64,000 nt of DNA. It comes from a bacterium (GTDB lineage Bacteria > Myxococcota_A > Polyangia > Nannocystales > Nannocystaceae). How positions within the stretch are numbered: position 1 is the first letter of the stretch; each line of letters begins with the position of its first letter. The stretch lies in assembly GCA_024742475.1 (NCBI GenBank), contig JANSYI010000002.1, positions 1 to 64,000 of the forward strand, given 5' to 3'. Shown here piece after piece: positions 17,101-27,961 of the stretch. Under the pieces are notes generated by a model. The model was not told the DNA's origin and ran no database searches. It was given only the letters and a program-made list of their open reading frames with translations. A program made the translations under genes and the position numbers.

Positions 17101-17529
17101 ATGGAGCGCGTTCTCATGGGCACGAATGACGTGCTCATTCAGGCCGACGAGAACCGGGGCGTCGTCTCGCTGGTGCGGACCTCATCGGAACTCCCCCGCG
17201 AGCGAGAGGCCCTTCGCGACTTCTACCGCGAGCTGGTCGAGGCGCTCGATCTGATCGATCGGGCCCGATACACGCTCGTCGTCGACGGCCGAGCGCCCGT
17301 CGGACGCAACGACGAGGTCTTCGAGAGCGTCCAGGCCGAGTTCACCAAGTCCCTCTTTGGTGGGTTTCGCCAGGTCCTGGCCGTCCTCGGGACGACCGCC
17401 GGCAAGCTCCAGGTCAGCCGCTACGACCACCGCGCCGACCGCTCCCGCACGCTCATCTTCGAGACGCCCGAGCACGCCTACCAGTACATTCGTGAACGGG
17501 ACGCCCGCGCCCTGGCCGCGAGTGGGTAG
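17101..17529 (+). CDS. Small cytosolic protein of unknown function
   Basis: The 142-residue product (137 if started at the second ATG, 17116) has alternating strands and helices without signal peptide or membrane segment. The layout (LIQADENRGVVSLVRTS, LDLIDRARYTLVVDGR, AGKLQVSRYD) is loosely like STAS/SpoIIAA domains, but this is a weak impression. It lies 49 nt downstream of the GYF_2 kinase gene on the same strand, so it might be a partner or substrate of that kinase; this is inference from position. Confidence 0.6.
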   Translation: MERVLMGTNDVLIQADENRGVVSLVRTSSELPREREALRDFYRELVEALDLIDRARYTLVVDGRAPVGRNDEVFESVQAEFTKSLFGGFRQVLAVLGTTAGKLQVSRYDHRADRSRTLIFETPEHAYQYIRERDARALAASG

Positions 17530-17543
17530 CATCTGCGGGACAC

Positions 17544-17882
17544 ATGGTCCCCGAAGGCATCACCCCCGACGTACGCCACGATCTCTTTGGAGGGCGCGGC
17601 GCCGTGAAGGTCTACAACCTCGACCCGAGCCCAATGCCGCCGTTCGCAGCTGCGCTGTGGTGCGAGCTCGATGCCGGTGGCGTGGTCGGCCGGCACCGAC
17701 AAGAACACTTCCCCGAGATCGTGCTCGGCCTCGAGGGCGACGGTGAGGCGACCGTCGACGACCGTGCGGTCCCTCTGCGGCCCGGGAGCGTGGTTCAGCT
17801 TCCGCTCGGGTCGGTGCTCGCGCTGCGCAACCGCAGCGACGACGCGCCCCTGCGCTACCTCATCCTCAAGGCGCGGGGCTGA
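17544..17882 (+). CDS. Single-domain cupin protein
   Basis: This 112-residue protein is one cupin barrel. Motif 1 is present as GGVVGRHRQEHFPEIVLGLEG in degenerate form (His and Glu metal ligands recognisable) and motif 2 as RPGSVVQLPLG. Small cupins bind a metal ion and either a sugar or an organic acid; the ligand cannot be predicted. It lies 15 nt after the preceding gene on the same strand. Its last 28 nt overlap the convergent lipoprotein gene. Confidence 0.8.
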   Translation: MVPEGITPDVRHDLFGGRGAVKVYNLDPSPMPPFAAALWCELDAGGVVGRHRQEHFPEIVLGLEGDGEATVDDRAVPLRPGSVVQLPLGSVLALRNRSDDAPLRYLILKARG

Positions 17883-18541
17883 GCGGGAGCGCGCTCGACG
17901 TATTCGAACGACGCCCCGTCGGGCGCTCCCGCGTCGAACCACGCCTCGAACACTGCCTTGTCCGCTTCGGTGATCACCCCGTCCTCACCCTCGACGTCGC
18001 ACTCGACCGAGGGCATGGGCACCGGCATCTGATCCACGACGCGGACGCGCGTAGCCTCCCACACCAGCCGGTCCTCGTACCCCATCGGAAACACCCCGAC
18101 GAACGGCACGTGGAAGTCGTCCCACGTGTTGATGAGGACGGCGTCGGACAAATAGTCGACGGCGACGTCGGGGTCGTCGGAGTAGTGGCACCCGCAGTTG
18201 CGCAGCAGCGCCTCGCCGATGACGGTGGGCAACAGCCCCTCCTCGTCTCCCATCTCCACGACGGACGGGTCGGCGCGTGGATCGACGGCCTCGAGCGAGC
18301 AGAGCTGAGGCGGCGGTGGTGGCCCCGTCGTGGGGTCGACCGTGGTGGGCTCGTCGGCGCCCGAGCTGGAGTCGGCGCCCGAGCTGCTCACGGCTGCCCC
18401 CGTCGACGTGGTGCCATCGCCGGCCAAACCGCTCGAGCCCGTCGAATCGGTGCCCGCCGGCGTGCTGGATGCGTCATCGCCCCCGCAGGCTCCGAGCAGG
18501 GGCACCACGAGGGCGAGTCCGAGGGAGAGGCTCGCTCGCAT
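17855..18541 (-). CDS. Lipoprotein with degenerate cytochrome-c-like (CxCH) site
   Basis: The 228-residue product has lipobox LLGAC, then a Ser/Thr/Gly-rich linker of about 60 residues. The C-terminal domain resembles the planctomycete/myxobacterial cytochrome-like module: a Cys-His motif (NCGCH), then a Trp/Phe/Met-rich region, then MPVPMP and a helix ending in the pattern FEAWFDAGAP. The usual CxxCH heme site is shortened to CxCH, so covalent heme attachment is doubtful. Its ATG shares one base with the stop of the upstream gene (TGATG), showing coupling. It is the last gene of a minus-strand group of exported proteins. Confidence 0.7.
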   Translation of the reverse strand: MRASLSLGLALVVPLLGACGGDDASSTPAGTDSTGSSGLAGDGTTSTGAAVSSSGADSSSGADEPTTVDPTTGPPPPPQLCSLEAVDPRADPSVVEMGDEEGLLPTVIGEALLRNCGCHYSDDPDVAVDYLSDAVLINTWDDFHVPFVGVFPMGYEDRLVWEATRVRVVDQMPVPMPSVECDVEGEDGVITEADKAVFEAWFDAGAPDGASFEYVERAPAQPRALRMR

Positions 18542-19899
18542 CAGCCGGGGGGCTCGACGAAGTCGGCGAGGTCACCACCGCCGAGTTCGTAGAGGTCTTG
18601 GCCACCCGTGGCCCAGAAGTGGTTGATCGGGCCGAAGCCCATGCCCTCGACGAGGGAGCCCGCCGTGCCTGCGTACTCGAAGAGGTTCTCTTGCACCCAA
18701 CCCACGTTGGGGTCTTTGCGGTACTGCCCGATGAAGTCGGAGGTCATGTCCGAGACGTAGACGTAGGGCGTGCCCGTGTTCGGGTCGGTGACGAGTTCGA
18801 GCCCGTCCATGTGGTCGCCCGACATATTGGGGAAGTCGAAGGCGATGCCCCAGGTGGCGCTGATCGGATCGTACTGAATCACCCGACGCTGGGCTTCGCT
18901 CGAGGCGTACCAGTGGTTGTAGACCTCGTCGTAGCCGATCTGCGAGAGGCGGTTGATCCAACCCGGGCGCGTCAGGGCCGGCGTGAGCGTGCCGGTCGCG
19001 ATGTCGTACTCGCTGAGGTTGTCACCGCCGACGAAGATGCTCGTGGGCGTGATGAACAGCTCGTTGATCGAGATCGACAACGAGCCGGGGTAGTCGATGG
19101 TCTCGACGAGCGTCAGCGTGCGCGTCTCGATCGGTCCGGTCTCGTCGGGGTTGTCGGGGTGCTGGTTGGGCTCGAACGCGCCGTCGCCATCGCTGTCGAG
19201 CAGCTCGACCTGGTAGACGTCGATGCCGCCCGAGAAGTTGCTGACGTAGAGGCGGTCGTCGATGCCGTCGACGTCGTAGCCGCCTTGGAAGGGGCTGCCG
19301 TTGGCGAAGTAGGCGAACTGGTAGTAGACGCCGGTGGGCGTGGTGTCGCCGATGACCGAGGTGGGCGTGCAGCTGCCCAGCTCGATGCTGCACACCTCGC
19401 CCGCAGCGGGGTCGCAGGTCTCGACCATCTCCCACACCGACGGGGTGACCGCGGTGTTGCACTGCATGACCTGCGCACCGACGCAGTCGAACTGTCCCTC
19501 GAGGCACGGCACACAGCCGGTGCCCTCGACGCAGTAGTCCGGGACGCAGTTCTCGGTGCTCGAGACCGAACCGGCACCGTCACAGGTGTAGGCGAGCTGG
19601 CCGTCGCAGTAGATGCCCGCGGGCTTCATCTGGCATTGCCCTCCATCGGACACGTCGAACTTCGGTCCGTCGGGGCCGCCACTGCTGGTGCCGAGGTTGC
19701 CCGAGTTGCCCGAGTTGCCCGAGTTGCCCGAGTTGCCCGAGTTGTTGCCGGTGCCAGAGGTGGGGGCGCCGTCGGTTGCGGTCTGGCCCGTCGCCGTGAT
19801 GGTGATGCCTGCGGTCTGTGCCGTATCGCTGGGGGCTTCCGTGCCGCACGCGATCACGAGACCGCAGCTCAAGGTGAGCAGTTGTTCTTTCTTCATCAT
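18541..19899 (-). CDS. Large lipoprotein with NSG repeats and beta-propeller-like body
   Basis: The 452-residue product has a lipoprotein signal (MMKKEQLLTLSCGLVIAC) with lipobox VIAC. The linker contains five Asn-Ser-Gly triplets encoded by perfect 9-bp repeats. Two Cys-rich segments follow (about 85-165). The rest (170-452) has recurring strand motifs such as DRLYVSNFSGGIDVYQ, IFVGGDNLSEYD and PYVYVSDM, which look like blades of a beta-propeller. Acidic stretches (DSDGDGAFEPNQ) may bind calcium. It probably sits on the outer membrane. Start could be either of two tandem ATGs (19899 or 19896). Confidence 0.75.
   Translation of the reverse strand: MMKKEQLLTLSCGLVIACGTEAPSDTAQTAGITITATGQTATDGAPTSGTGNNSGNSGNSGNSGNSGNLGTSSGGPDGPKFDVSDGGQCQMKPAGIYCDGQLAYTCDGAGSVSSTENCVPDYCVEGTGCVPCLEGQFDCVGAQVMQCNTAVTPSVWEMVETCDPAAGEVCSIELGSCTPTSVIGDTTPTGVYYQFAYFANGSPFQGGYDVDGIDDRLYVSNFSGGIDVYQVELLDSDGDGAFEPNQHPDNPDETGPIETRTLTLVETIDYPGSLSISINELFITPTSIFVGGDNLSEYDIATGTLTPALTRPGWINRLSQIGYDEVYNHWYASSEAQRRVIQYDPISATWGIAFDFPNMSGDHMDGLELVTDPNTGTPYVYVSDMTSDFIGQYRKDPNVGWVQENLFEYAGTAGSLVEGMGFGPINHFWATGGQDLYELGGGDLADFVEPPG
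19701..19745. repeat. Five tandem 9-bp repeats encoding Asn-Ser-Gly
   Basis: Five head-to-tail copies of the 9-mer ccgagttgc occupy 19701-19745; the last ends in t instead of c. On the minus strand they encode the (Asn-Ser-Gly)n linker of the 18541-19899 lipoprotein. Because the unit is 9 bp, a gain or loss of copies keeps the frame and only changes linker length. Confidence 0.9.
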
Positions 19900-20010
19900 C
19901 GATTCGCCCCGCTTCCGTCGTCCAGCCTATCGTCTCAGACACCGCTCGACTACCGACGATCCGGCGCCCGAGAGGGCGGACCGCGGTGCGTGTATTCGAC
20001 GTGCCACCGC

Positions 20011-21135
20011 CTACAACCGAAGGCGTGCAAGTCGCGACGGGCGACGCAATGCAATCAGACAACCGAGCAGCGCACCGAGCCAGCCTCCGTGTCCCCCGGC
20101 GGTCGAACAGCCGGGCGAGCCGCGGTCGGACGCACCCTCGATGTCATCGGTGTCGGCTTCGGCCCCCACCGGTACGCATGGCGCTGGCTCGAGTGGCGTG
20201 ACCTCGTTCGACGCATCCGCGAGGCCGCAGCCGTCCGCCACGTCCGGTCGTGTCAGCGGCTCGTCGACACACTCGGCCAACACGACCAGCGCGCCGCGTG
20301 CGTGGTGAATGAAGCTGCGCCCGGCCGGGTCCCTCGCTTCCGCCCGCACGTAGAGCGCGTCGTACAGCGCGTCGTTCGGCGGAGCGAGCCAGGACGTGAA
20401 CGTGTCGCCGCCGGGCTCGAGCACGTCGAAGACCGTCCACGTCTGTGGGTCGGCGGCGCGGGCCCACGAGAGCACGACCTGTGTGCCGGGATCCGCCGAC
20501 AAGCAGCCCATCACTTCGAGCCCCTGCTCGACCCCGAACTCTCGCCTCCCGTCGAGGTCCGAGAGCGCGACGGCCGGCGGCCCCGAGCCCGCCGCGTCCA
20601 CGACCCGCACGACGCCGGGTCGTGGCGTCCACAGGTTCAGCGGCGGCTCGAAGGTGTAACCCCACAGCACGTACGCGCCCGGCGGCACCGCTTGCGTATT
20701 CCACGGCCACGGACCTGCGCTCTCGCAGGCGATCGGGAGCCTCTCGTCCACGACGCCCCAGGCGACGTCCGCCCAGCTCGACGTCGGCAGCAGCGCCTCC
20801 GGTTGCGGCGGCGCGTCGATCAGGCCCGTTTCGACGGCGCGCTGCACGTCGCCGGACTGCACCCAGTTGGGGAGCGTTGCCCCCGGCGGGAGATCGCGCG
20901 CAAACGCGTACAGACCCACCGTCCGTGAGTCGGGCAGCTCGTCGTCGGTGAGCTCGACGTCCTCGTAGGGGAACGTCACGCCGACCTCCAGCAGCGGGGC
21001 GTCGCGGCCGACGACCGTCACACACGCACCGCCGTAGAAGCTCGGCGGGACGCGAGGCCGCGAGCCGTTGATCGCCGACGCGGCGCTCGGCCACGCCATC
21101 ACGGCGACCGCAGCGACGAGGGGTAGTCGTCGCAC
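20011..21135 (-). CDS. Exported protein with MYXO-CTERM-like tail
   Basis: This 374-residue product, from the GTG at 21135, has a cleavable signal peptide (MRRLPLVAAVAVMAWPSAASA). The C-terminus has the arrangement of a MYXO-CTERM sorting signal: a Gly-Cys pair (SPGCSTAGG), a hydrophobic helix (WLGALLGCLIAL) and a terminal Arg cluster. Such tails are thought to anchor proteins at the myxobacterial cell surface. The body is beta-rich and unrecognised, with six or more Cys. It lies 6 nt after the copper monooxygenase gene on the same strand, so the two are co-transcribed and their products probably meet in the cell envelope. Confidence 0.75.
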   Translation of the reverse strand: MRRLPLVAAVAVMAWPSAASAINGSRPRVPPSFYGGACVTVVGRDAPLLEVGVTFPYEDVELTDDELPDSRTVGLYAFARDLPPGATLPNWVQSGDVQRAVETGLIDAPPQPEALLPTSSWADVAWGVVDERLPIACESAGPWPWNTQAVPPGAYVLWGYTFEPPLNLWTPRPGVVRVVDAAGSGPPAVALSDLDGRREFGVEQGLEVMGCLSADPGTQVVLSWARAADPQTWTVFDVLEPGGDTFTSWLAPPNDALYDALYVRAEARDPAGRSFIHHARGALVVLAECVDEPLTRPDVADGCGLADASNEVTPLEPAPCVPVGAEADTDDIEGASDRGSPGCSTAGGHGGWLGALLGCLIALRRPSRLARLRL

Positions 21136-21141
21136 GGTGGA

Positions 21142-22599
21142 CTACGGGAACCCTGAGCCGCCCAAGCCCACGCAGTAGCGACCCAGCTCGGGCGGCCCGA
21201 ACGGGTTGTCGATGTCGAACGCGGTGATCGGGTAGACGAGCGCAAAGTCGAAGCACATCTCATCACCGGTGCCCTCCCCAAACGTCACGGTCTGGTCCGT
21301 GTCGTTATAGAAGTCGCAGCTCGTCCGCAGGATGTCGCCCGGCGTCACGTCGATTGCGGGCTCGTACGGATAGTAGATCTGGTTCTCGAAGTTCCACTCG
21401 GGCACTTCGGTCAGCATCTGCGGCTCGCCGGTGCCGTCGCGAATGATCTCGGTGCGGATCGCCTCGCCGAACTCGTGCATGTGCGGCCAGCTCAGCAGCA
21501 TCTTGAACGGCTCGGTCGCGCGCACGCCCGTGTTGCAGTTGCCCGTCGTCGTCACGCGCTCCCCAGGCGGCACCTCGATCTCGGTGGTGCCGAGCCACAA
21601 GGTGCTCGCGAGGTTGGGCCGGGGCTCCTCGGTCGTGCACAACGCGACCCCGGACTGGTCGAGCGCGTCGTCGTAGCCCGCCGTGTTGTTGTAGTGGATC
21701 TGAAGCACCACGCGCTCCCCGGGCGCAGGCAGCTCCAGGCCCGCCTCCTCGGGCATCACGAAGTTGTGGGTCCCCGGCGCCCAGCCCATGAGCATCTGGG
21801 TCTCCAACGTGACGTCGTTGCCGCACGGGAACGCGGTGCCCGGGACGTAGTCGGGGTTGTCCGTCTTGAGCAGCAGCCAGTGATGCACCACTCGCTCGTC
21901 GTCGATGTCCGGCGCCCATGCGGTGCCCTGCGTGATGTCGCCGAAGGGGCTGTCGAACACGAAGCACATGTAGAGGTCGTCGACGTCTGGCACGACGAAC
22001 GGCTCCGAGGGCGCCCCGTCGGCGAACGCGTGGAACTCCGCAGCCGGCTCGCACGGGAGCGCGTCGGGCCCGGTCGGCTGGTCGGGAGCGTCGGGCTCGT
22101 CTTCGCAAGCGGCGCCCTCATGGGGCGGCATGCCTGCGTCGATCCACCCGGTGAGCACCGCCTTGTCCTCGTCGGAGAGACCCCCGTCGGGGGGCATCGG
22201 GCGCTCGGTGTCATCGACGCGCTCGAGGGTGAGCTCGGCGACCGCCCGCGCGGGCTCGGTGATCGCTGGCACGCGGAAGTCTTCGATGTCGACGAGCGAC
22301 ATCGGGGCGCCGAAGGCCGGGGAGTCGGCGTGGCACTCCCCGCAGTGGGCCGAGAGGATCGCCGCGACCTCGCACGGCACGTCCCCGGCGGGCGCCTCCC
22401 CGCCCGAGGATGACCCCTCCGCAGCGTCGCCCGTCGATGCCACCGGGTCGGTCGTGCCGCCCGTCGACGCCTCCGCGCACGCCTCGCCCTCACAGGTCTC
22501 TTCCACCGGAGACGCGTCCCCGCTGCCCCCACACGCGCTCAGCGCCAATGCGATCCCAACGGCGCCTCCGCGAAGCGCCGCCTTCAAATCAATCCCCAT
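21142..22599 (-). CDS. Copper type II monooxygenase lipoprotein with N-terminal CxxCH domain
   Basis: The 485-residue product has lipobox LSAC (residues 20-23), a Ser/Thr-rich linker, a cytochrome-c-like segment with CGECH (86-90) and a downstream MPP (135-137). The rest is a peptidylglycine/dopamine-monooxygenase-like fold. All six expected copper ligands can be matched: His239, His240 and His302 for one site, His373, His375 and Met448 for the other. The enzyme should hydroxylate a C-H bond using O2 and an electron donor; the heme-like domain might deliver electrons. The ATG at 22599 is preceded by TACCCT-N7. It is the first gene of the 22.6-17.9 kb envelope group. Confidence 0.88.
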   Translation of the reverse strand: MGIDLKAALRGGAVGIALALSACGGSGDASPVEETCEGEACAEASTGGTTDPVASTGDAAEGSSSGGEAPAGDVPCEVAAILSAHCGECHADSPAFGAPMSLVDIEDFRVPAITEPARAVAELTLERVDDTERPMPPDGGLSDEDKAVLTGWIDAGMPPHEGAACEDEPDAPDQPTGPDALPCEPAAEFHAFADGAPSEPFVVPDVDDLYMCFVFDSPFGDITQGTAWAPDIDDERVVHHWLLLKTDNPDYVPGTAFPCGNDVTLETQMLMGWAPGTHNFVMPEEAGLELPAPGERVVLQIHYNNTAGYDDALDQSGVALCTTEEPRPNLASTLWLGTTEIEVPPGERVTTTGNCNTGVRATEPFKMLLSWPHMHEFGEAIRTEIIRDGTGEPQMLTEVPEWNFENQIYYPYEPAIDVTPGDILRTSCDFYNDTDQTVTFGEGTGDEMCFDFALVYPITAFDIDNPFGPPELGRYCVGLGGSGFP

Positions 22600-22817
22600 C
22601 GGCGCCAGGGTACTGCATCCGCACCGCGCCCGGCGCGGGTCGACACACGACACGGATGTCGCGGGCGCGGCGAGAACGCCCGCATCCGGAGCCGTCGAGC
22701 CCGAATCAACCGCCGAGATGATCGAACGAAGGCGCGGTGGCACTCCCTGTGCACGGACCTCGGGGTAGCCCCGCCCTGACGAGGTGGTCGTCCCGGGGCC
22801 CCTTGGCTGACTTGTTT

Positions 22818-22821
22818 GGAG
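22818..22821 (+). promoter_or_regulatory. Ribosome binding site of the VWA lipoprotein gene
   Basis: GGAG stands 7 nt before the ATG at 22829. This start has a normal leader, unlike many starts in the window. The 229-bp region between the divergent starts at 22599 and 22829 therefore holds a separate promoter, which I cannot place with confidence. Confidence 0.6.
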
Positions 22822-22828
22822 ACCTCCG

Positions 22829-24445
22829 ATGCTGAAGCACACCTACGTACATTCTCTTCCCCTGCTCACCGCACTCGCCCTGCTCGCGCCGGGCTGCTTC
22901 TCGGCCGATGACGAGAGCGCCCACGGTGGCAGCGGCGCGAACGACACGTCGCCGAGCGGCAGCGCGACCGCGGGCGACGGCCAGGGCACCGGGGTCGGCA
23001 GCACATCGGGCGGCGGGGACGACACTGCGGGCGGCTCGGACACCGCGGCGGGCGGCACCGGGGGCGCCGACGACGACGGCCCCGAGCCCGACGACTCGGG
23101 CAACGAAGGCGGCAGCACGGGCGGAACCTCCACCGGAGAGCCCGCGTGCGACGACCAGACCGAGGTCGAGCTGTTCCTCTCTCCGGACGACTCCAACTCG
23201 ATGTCCTCGCCCGTGCAGGTGCGGTCGGCCGTGCTCGACTCGTTCAGCAGCCTGTCCTCCAGCCCGATCCGCGTGTGGGAGTTCCTCAACTACTACAGCT
23301 TCGACTATCCCCCCGCCGAGCCGGGCACACTCGCGCTGCAGACGTCCCTGCTGCACGAAGAGGACGCGCCCGAGGGCGAGTTCAAGCTGCAGATCGCCGT
23401 GACCAGCCCCGAGATCTCCAACGAGGATCGGGCCAAGATGAACCTGACGCTCGTGCTCGACGAGTCGGGCTCGATGTCGGGCATGCCGATGAACCTGCAA
23501 AAGGAGACCTGCAGGGTCATCGCGAGCAGCCTGCGCCCCGGAGACATCGTCTCCATCGTCGGATGGGACACCTCGAACGCGATCAAGCTGTCCGGGCACG
23601 AAGTCACCGCGCCCAACGACCCGACCGTCCTCGCCGAGTGCGACGCGCTCGAAGCCGGCGGCGGCACCGACCTTCACGGCGGCCTCGTCGCGGGCTACGG
23701 CCTCGCCCAACAGCACTTCGACACCACCCGCATCAACCGCATCGTCTTGATGAGCGACGGGGGTGCCAACGCCGGCGTGACCGAGAAGGAGCTCATCGGC
23801 ATGCACGCGGGCTCGCAGGACGAAGACGGCATCTACATGGTGGGCGTCGGCGTCGGCGACCACGGATACAACGACGCGCTGATGGACACGGTGACCGACA
23901 TCGGCAAGGGAGCCTCGGTCTACGTCTCCGACGCCGACGAGGCCCAGAAGGTGTTCGGCGACCGCTTCGTGAGCACCATGGCCGTTGCCGCGCGCGACGT
24001 TCAGGTCCGACTCGACATGCCCCCGGGCTTCGAGATCGTCAAGTTCAGCGGCGAGGAGTTCAGCGCCGATCCCGAGGAAGTCGAACCGCAACACATCGCA
24101 CCCAGCGACAGCATGGTCTTCCACCAGACCATCGCCACCTGTGCCCCGGAGCTGGCCGGTGAGGACGCGGAGATCACCGTCACCGCGCGCTTCCGAGACG
24201 CGATCACCTTCGAGGAGCAGGAGGTCACCCAGACCCTCACCATCGGCGAGCTGCTCGCGCAGGCCGACCCCCAGCTGCTCAAGGGGGCGGCGATCTTCGC
24301 CTACGCCGACGGCTTGCAGCTGCTGCGCGACGAGGACGACGACTCGGGCATCGTGGCCGCGCAGCAAGCCATCGCGCGCGCCGAAGAGGTCCTGCCCGGA
24401 GACGAAGACCTCGCAGAGATGAGCGCGGTGCTCGCGGCGCTGTAG
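22829..24445 (+). CDS. VWA-domain lipoprotein, YfbK-like
   Basis: The 538-residue product has lipobox LAPGC, then a Gly/Ser/Asp-rich linker of about 90 residues. The YfbK-type N-terminal region follows (IRVWEFLNYYSFDYPP), then a von Willebrand A domain with an intact metal site: DESGSMSG, Thr in GGGTDLHGG, Asp in LMSDGG. A C-terminal DUF3520-like region ends the protein. Such proteins bind ligands through a Mg ion and act in the cell envelope; the partner is unknown. It is divergent from the copper monooxygenase. Confidence 0.85.
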   Translation: MLKHTYVHSLPLLTALALLAPGCFSADDESAHGGSGANDTSPSGSATAGDGQGTGVGSTSGGGDDTAGGSDTAAGGTGGADDDGPEPDDSGNEGGSTGGTSTGEPACDDQTEVELFLSPDDSNSMSSPVQVRSAVLDSFSSLSSSPIRVWEFLNYYSFDYPPAEPGTLALQTSLLHEEDAPEGEFKLQIAVTSPEISNEDRAKMNLTLVLDESGSMSGMPMNLQKETCRVIASSLRPGDIVSIVGWDTSNAIKLSGHEVTAPNDPTVLAECDALEAGGGTDLHGGLVAGYGLAQQHFDTTRINRIVLMSDGGANAGVTEKELIGMHAGSQDEDGIYMVGVGVGDHGYNDALMDTVTDIGKGASVYVSDADEAQKVFGDRFVSTMAVAARDVQVRLDMPPGFEIVKFSGEEFSADPEEVEPQHIAPSDSMVFHQTIATCAPELAGEDAEITVTARFRDAITFEEQEVTQTLTIGELLAQADPQLLKGAAIFAYADGLQLLRDEDDDSGIVAAQQAIARAEEVLPGDEDLAEMSAVLAAL

Positions 24446-24458
24446 CGCAGCCGGGCGC

Positions 24459-25949
<1,491 letters not shown>

Positions 25950-26039
25950 GGAGTGGAGACTACGGCGCCAACGGCACCGCGGCACGAAAACCGGGGCTAC
26001 TCGCCGAGATTCGTGCGCCAGCGGAGACGGCTGGAGGTT

Positions 26040-27509
<1,470 letters not shown>

Positions 27510-27531
27510 GCGCGCAGGGTAGCCAACGAAG

Positions 27532-27569
27532 TACGAAAGTCTTCGTTGACATCTACGAAACAGTTCGTA
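27532..27569. promoter_or_regulatory. Two BlaI-type operators, 22 bp apart
   Basis: Two 16-bp dyads share the form TACGAA-N4-TTCGTA: 27532-27547 (last base T instead of A) and 27554-27569 (perfect). Their centres are 22 bp apart, close to two helical turns, so dimers would bind on one face. One overlaps the -35 box and the other fills the -35/-10 spacer of the repressor promoter. BlaI/MecI-family operators are usually built on TACA/TGTA dyads, so this half-site is a variant. The site also lies 10-60 bp upstream of the divergent acyl-CoA synthetase promoter. Confidence 0.75.
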
Positions 27570-27573
27570 TAAC
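27546..27573 (+). promoter_or_regulatory. Promoter of the blaI-M56 operon (TTGACA-N16-TATAAC)
   Basis: A consensus -35 hexamer at 27546-27551 and a good -10 hexamer at 27568-27573 are separated by 16 bp. The -10 ends 7 nt before the GTG start at 27581, so transcription should begin at the start codon and the message should be leaderless. The two repressor dyads cover this promoter, consistent with autoregulation. Confidence 0.7.
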
Positions 27574-27580
27574 AACGAGC

Positions 27581-27961
27581 GTGCAGGACAAACGCCCCAC
27601 CGAGGCCGAGTTGGCCATCCTCGGCGTGCTTTGGGCCAAAGGACCCAGCACCGTGCGGGCCGTGCACGGCGTGCTCGAGCCCGAGCGCGGCATCGGCTAC
27701 ACGACCGTGCTCAAGCTGCTTCAGATCATGCTCGACAAGGGCCTGGTCTGCCGCGACACGTCTGCGCGCAGCCACGTGTACGAGGCCGCCATCGAGCGCA
27801 CATCCATTCAAGACGCCCTGGTCTCCGACCTGCGAGACAAGGCGTTCGATGGCTCCGCGGCCTCGCTGGTCATGCACGCGCTCTCCCCCCAGCGCGCCTC
27901 GGCCGACGACATCGCCCGCGTGCGCGCCTGGCTCGATGCGCTGGAGGGCACCGAGCCATGA
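27581..27961 (+). CDS. BlaI/MecI/CopY-family transcriptional repressor
   Basis: The 126-residue protein is a winged-helix DNA-binding protein. PTEAELAILGVLWAKGPSTV and YTTVLKLLQIMLDKGLV are the family's helix-turn-helix and wing region. A C-terminal dimerisation helix region follows, with the segment RTSIQDALVSDL that is the usual place for protease cleavage in BlaI proteins. It should repress its own operon through the dyads at 27532-27569 until inactivated by the M56 protein encoded next. The stop overlaps the following gene as ATGA. No ATG is available; the GTG at 27581 is fixed by the promoter position and the family length. Confidence 0.9.
   Translation: MQDKRPTEAELAILGVLWAKGPSTVRAVHGVLEPERGIGYTTVLKLLQIMLDKGLVCRDTSARSHVYEAAIERTSIQDALVSDLRDKAFDGSAASLVMHALSPQRASADDIARVRAWLDALEGTEP

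Noticed and set aside
15132..17138. Minus-strand open frame of 668 codons opposite the GYF_2 kinase
   Set aside because: The plus strand encodes a kinase with all catalytic motifs; the antisense frame has no motif.
19701..19745. CRISPR-like or regulatory repeat
   Set aside because: It is a 9-bp in-frame repeat encoding the Asn-Ser-Gly linker of a lipoprotein.
18277..20928. Long plus-strand open frame of 883 codons
   Set aside because: It runs antisense through the lipoprotein genes at 17855-19899 and into the one at 20011. Its protein is full of Arg/Val/Asp with no domain, while the minus-strand frames have signal peptides, lipoboxes and known patterns. High GC makes such shadow frames common.
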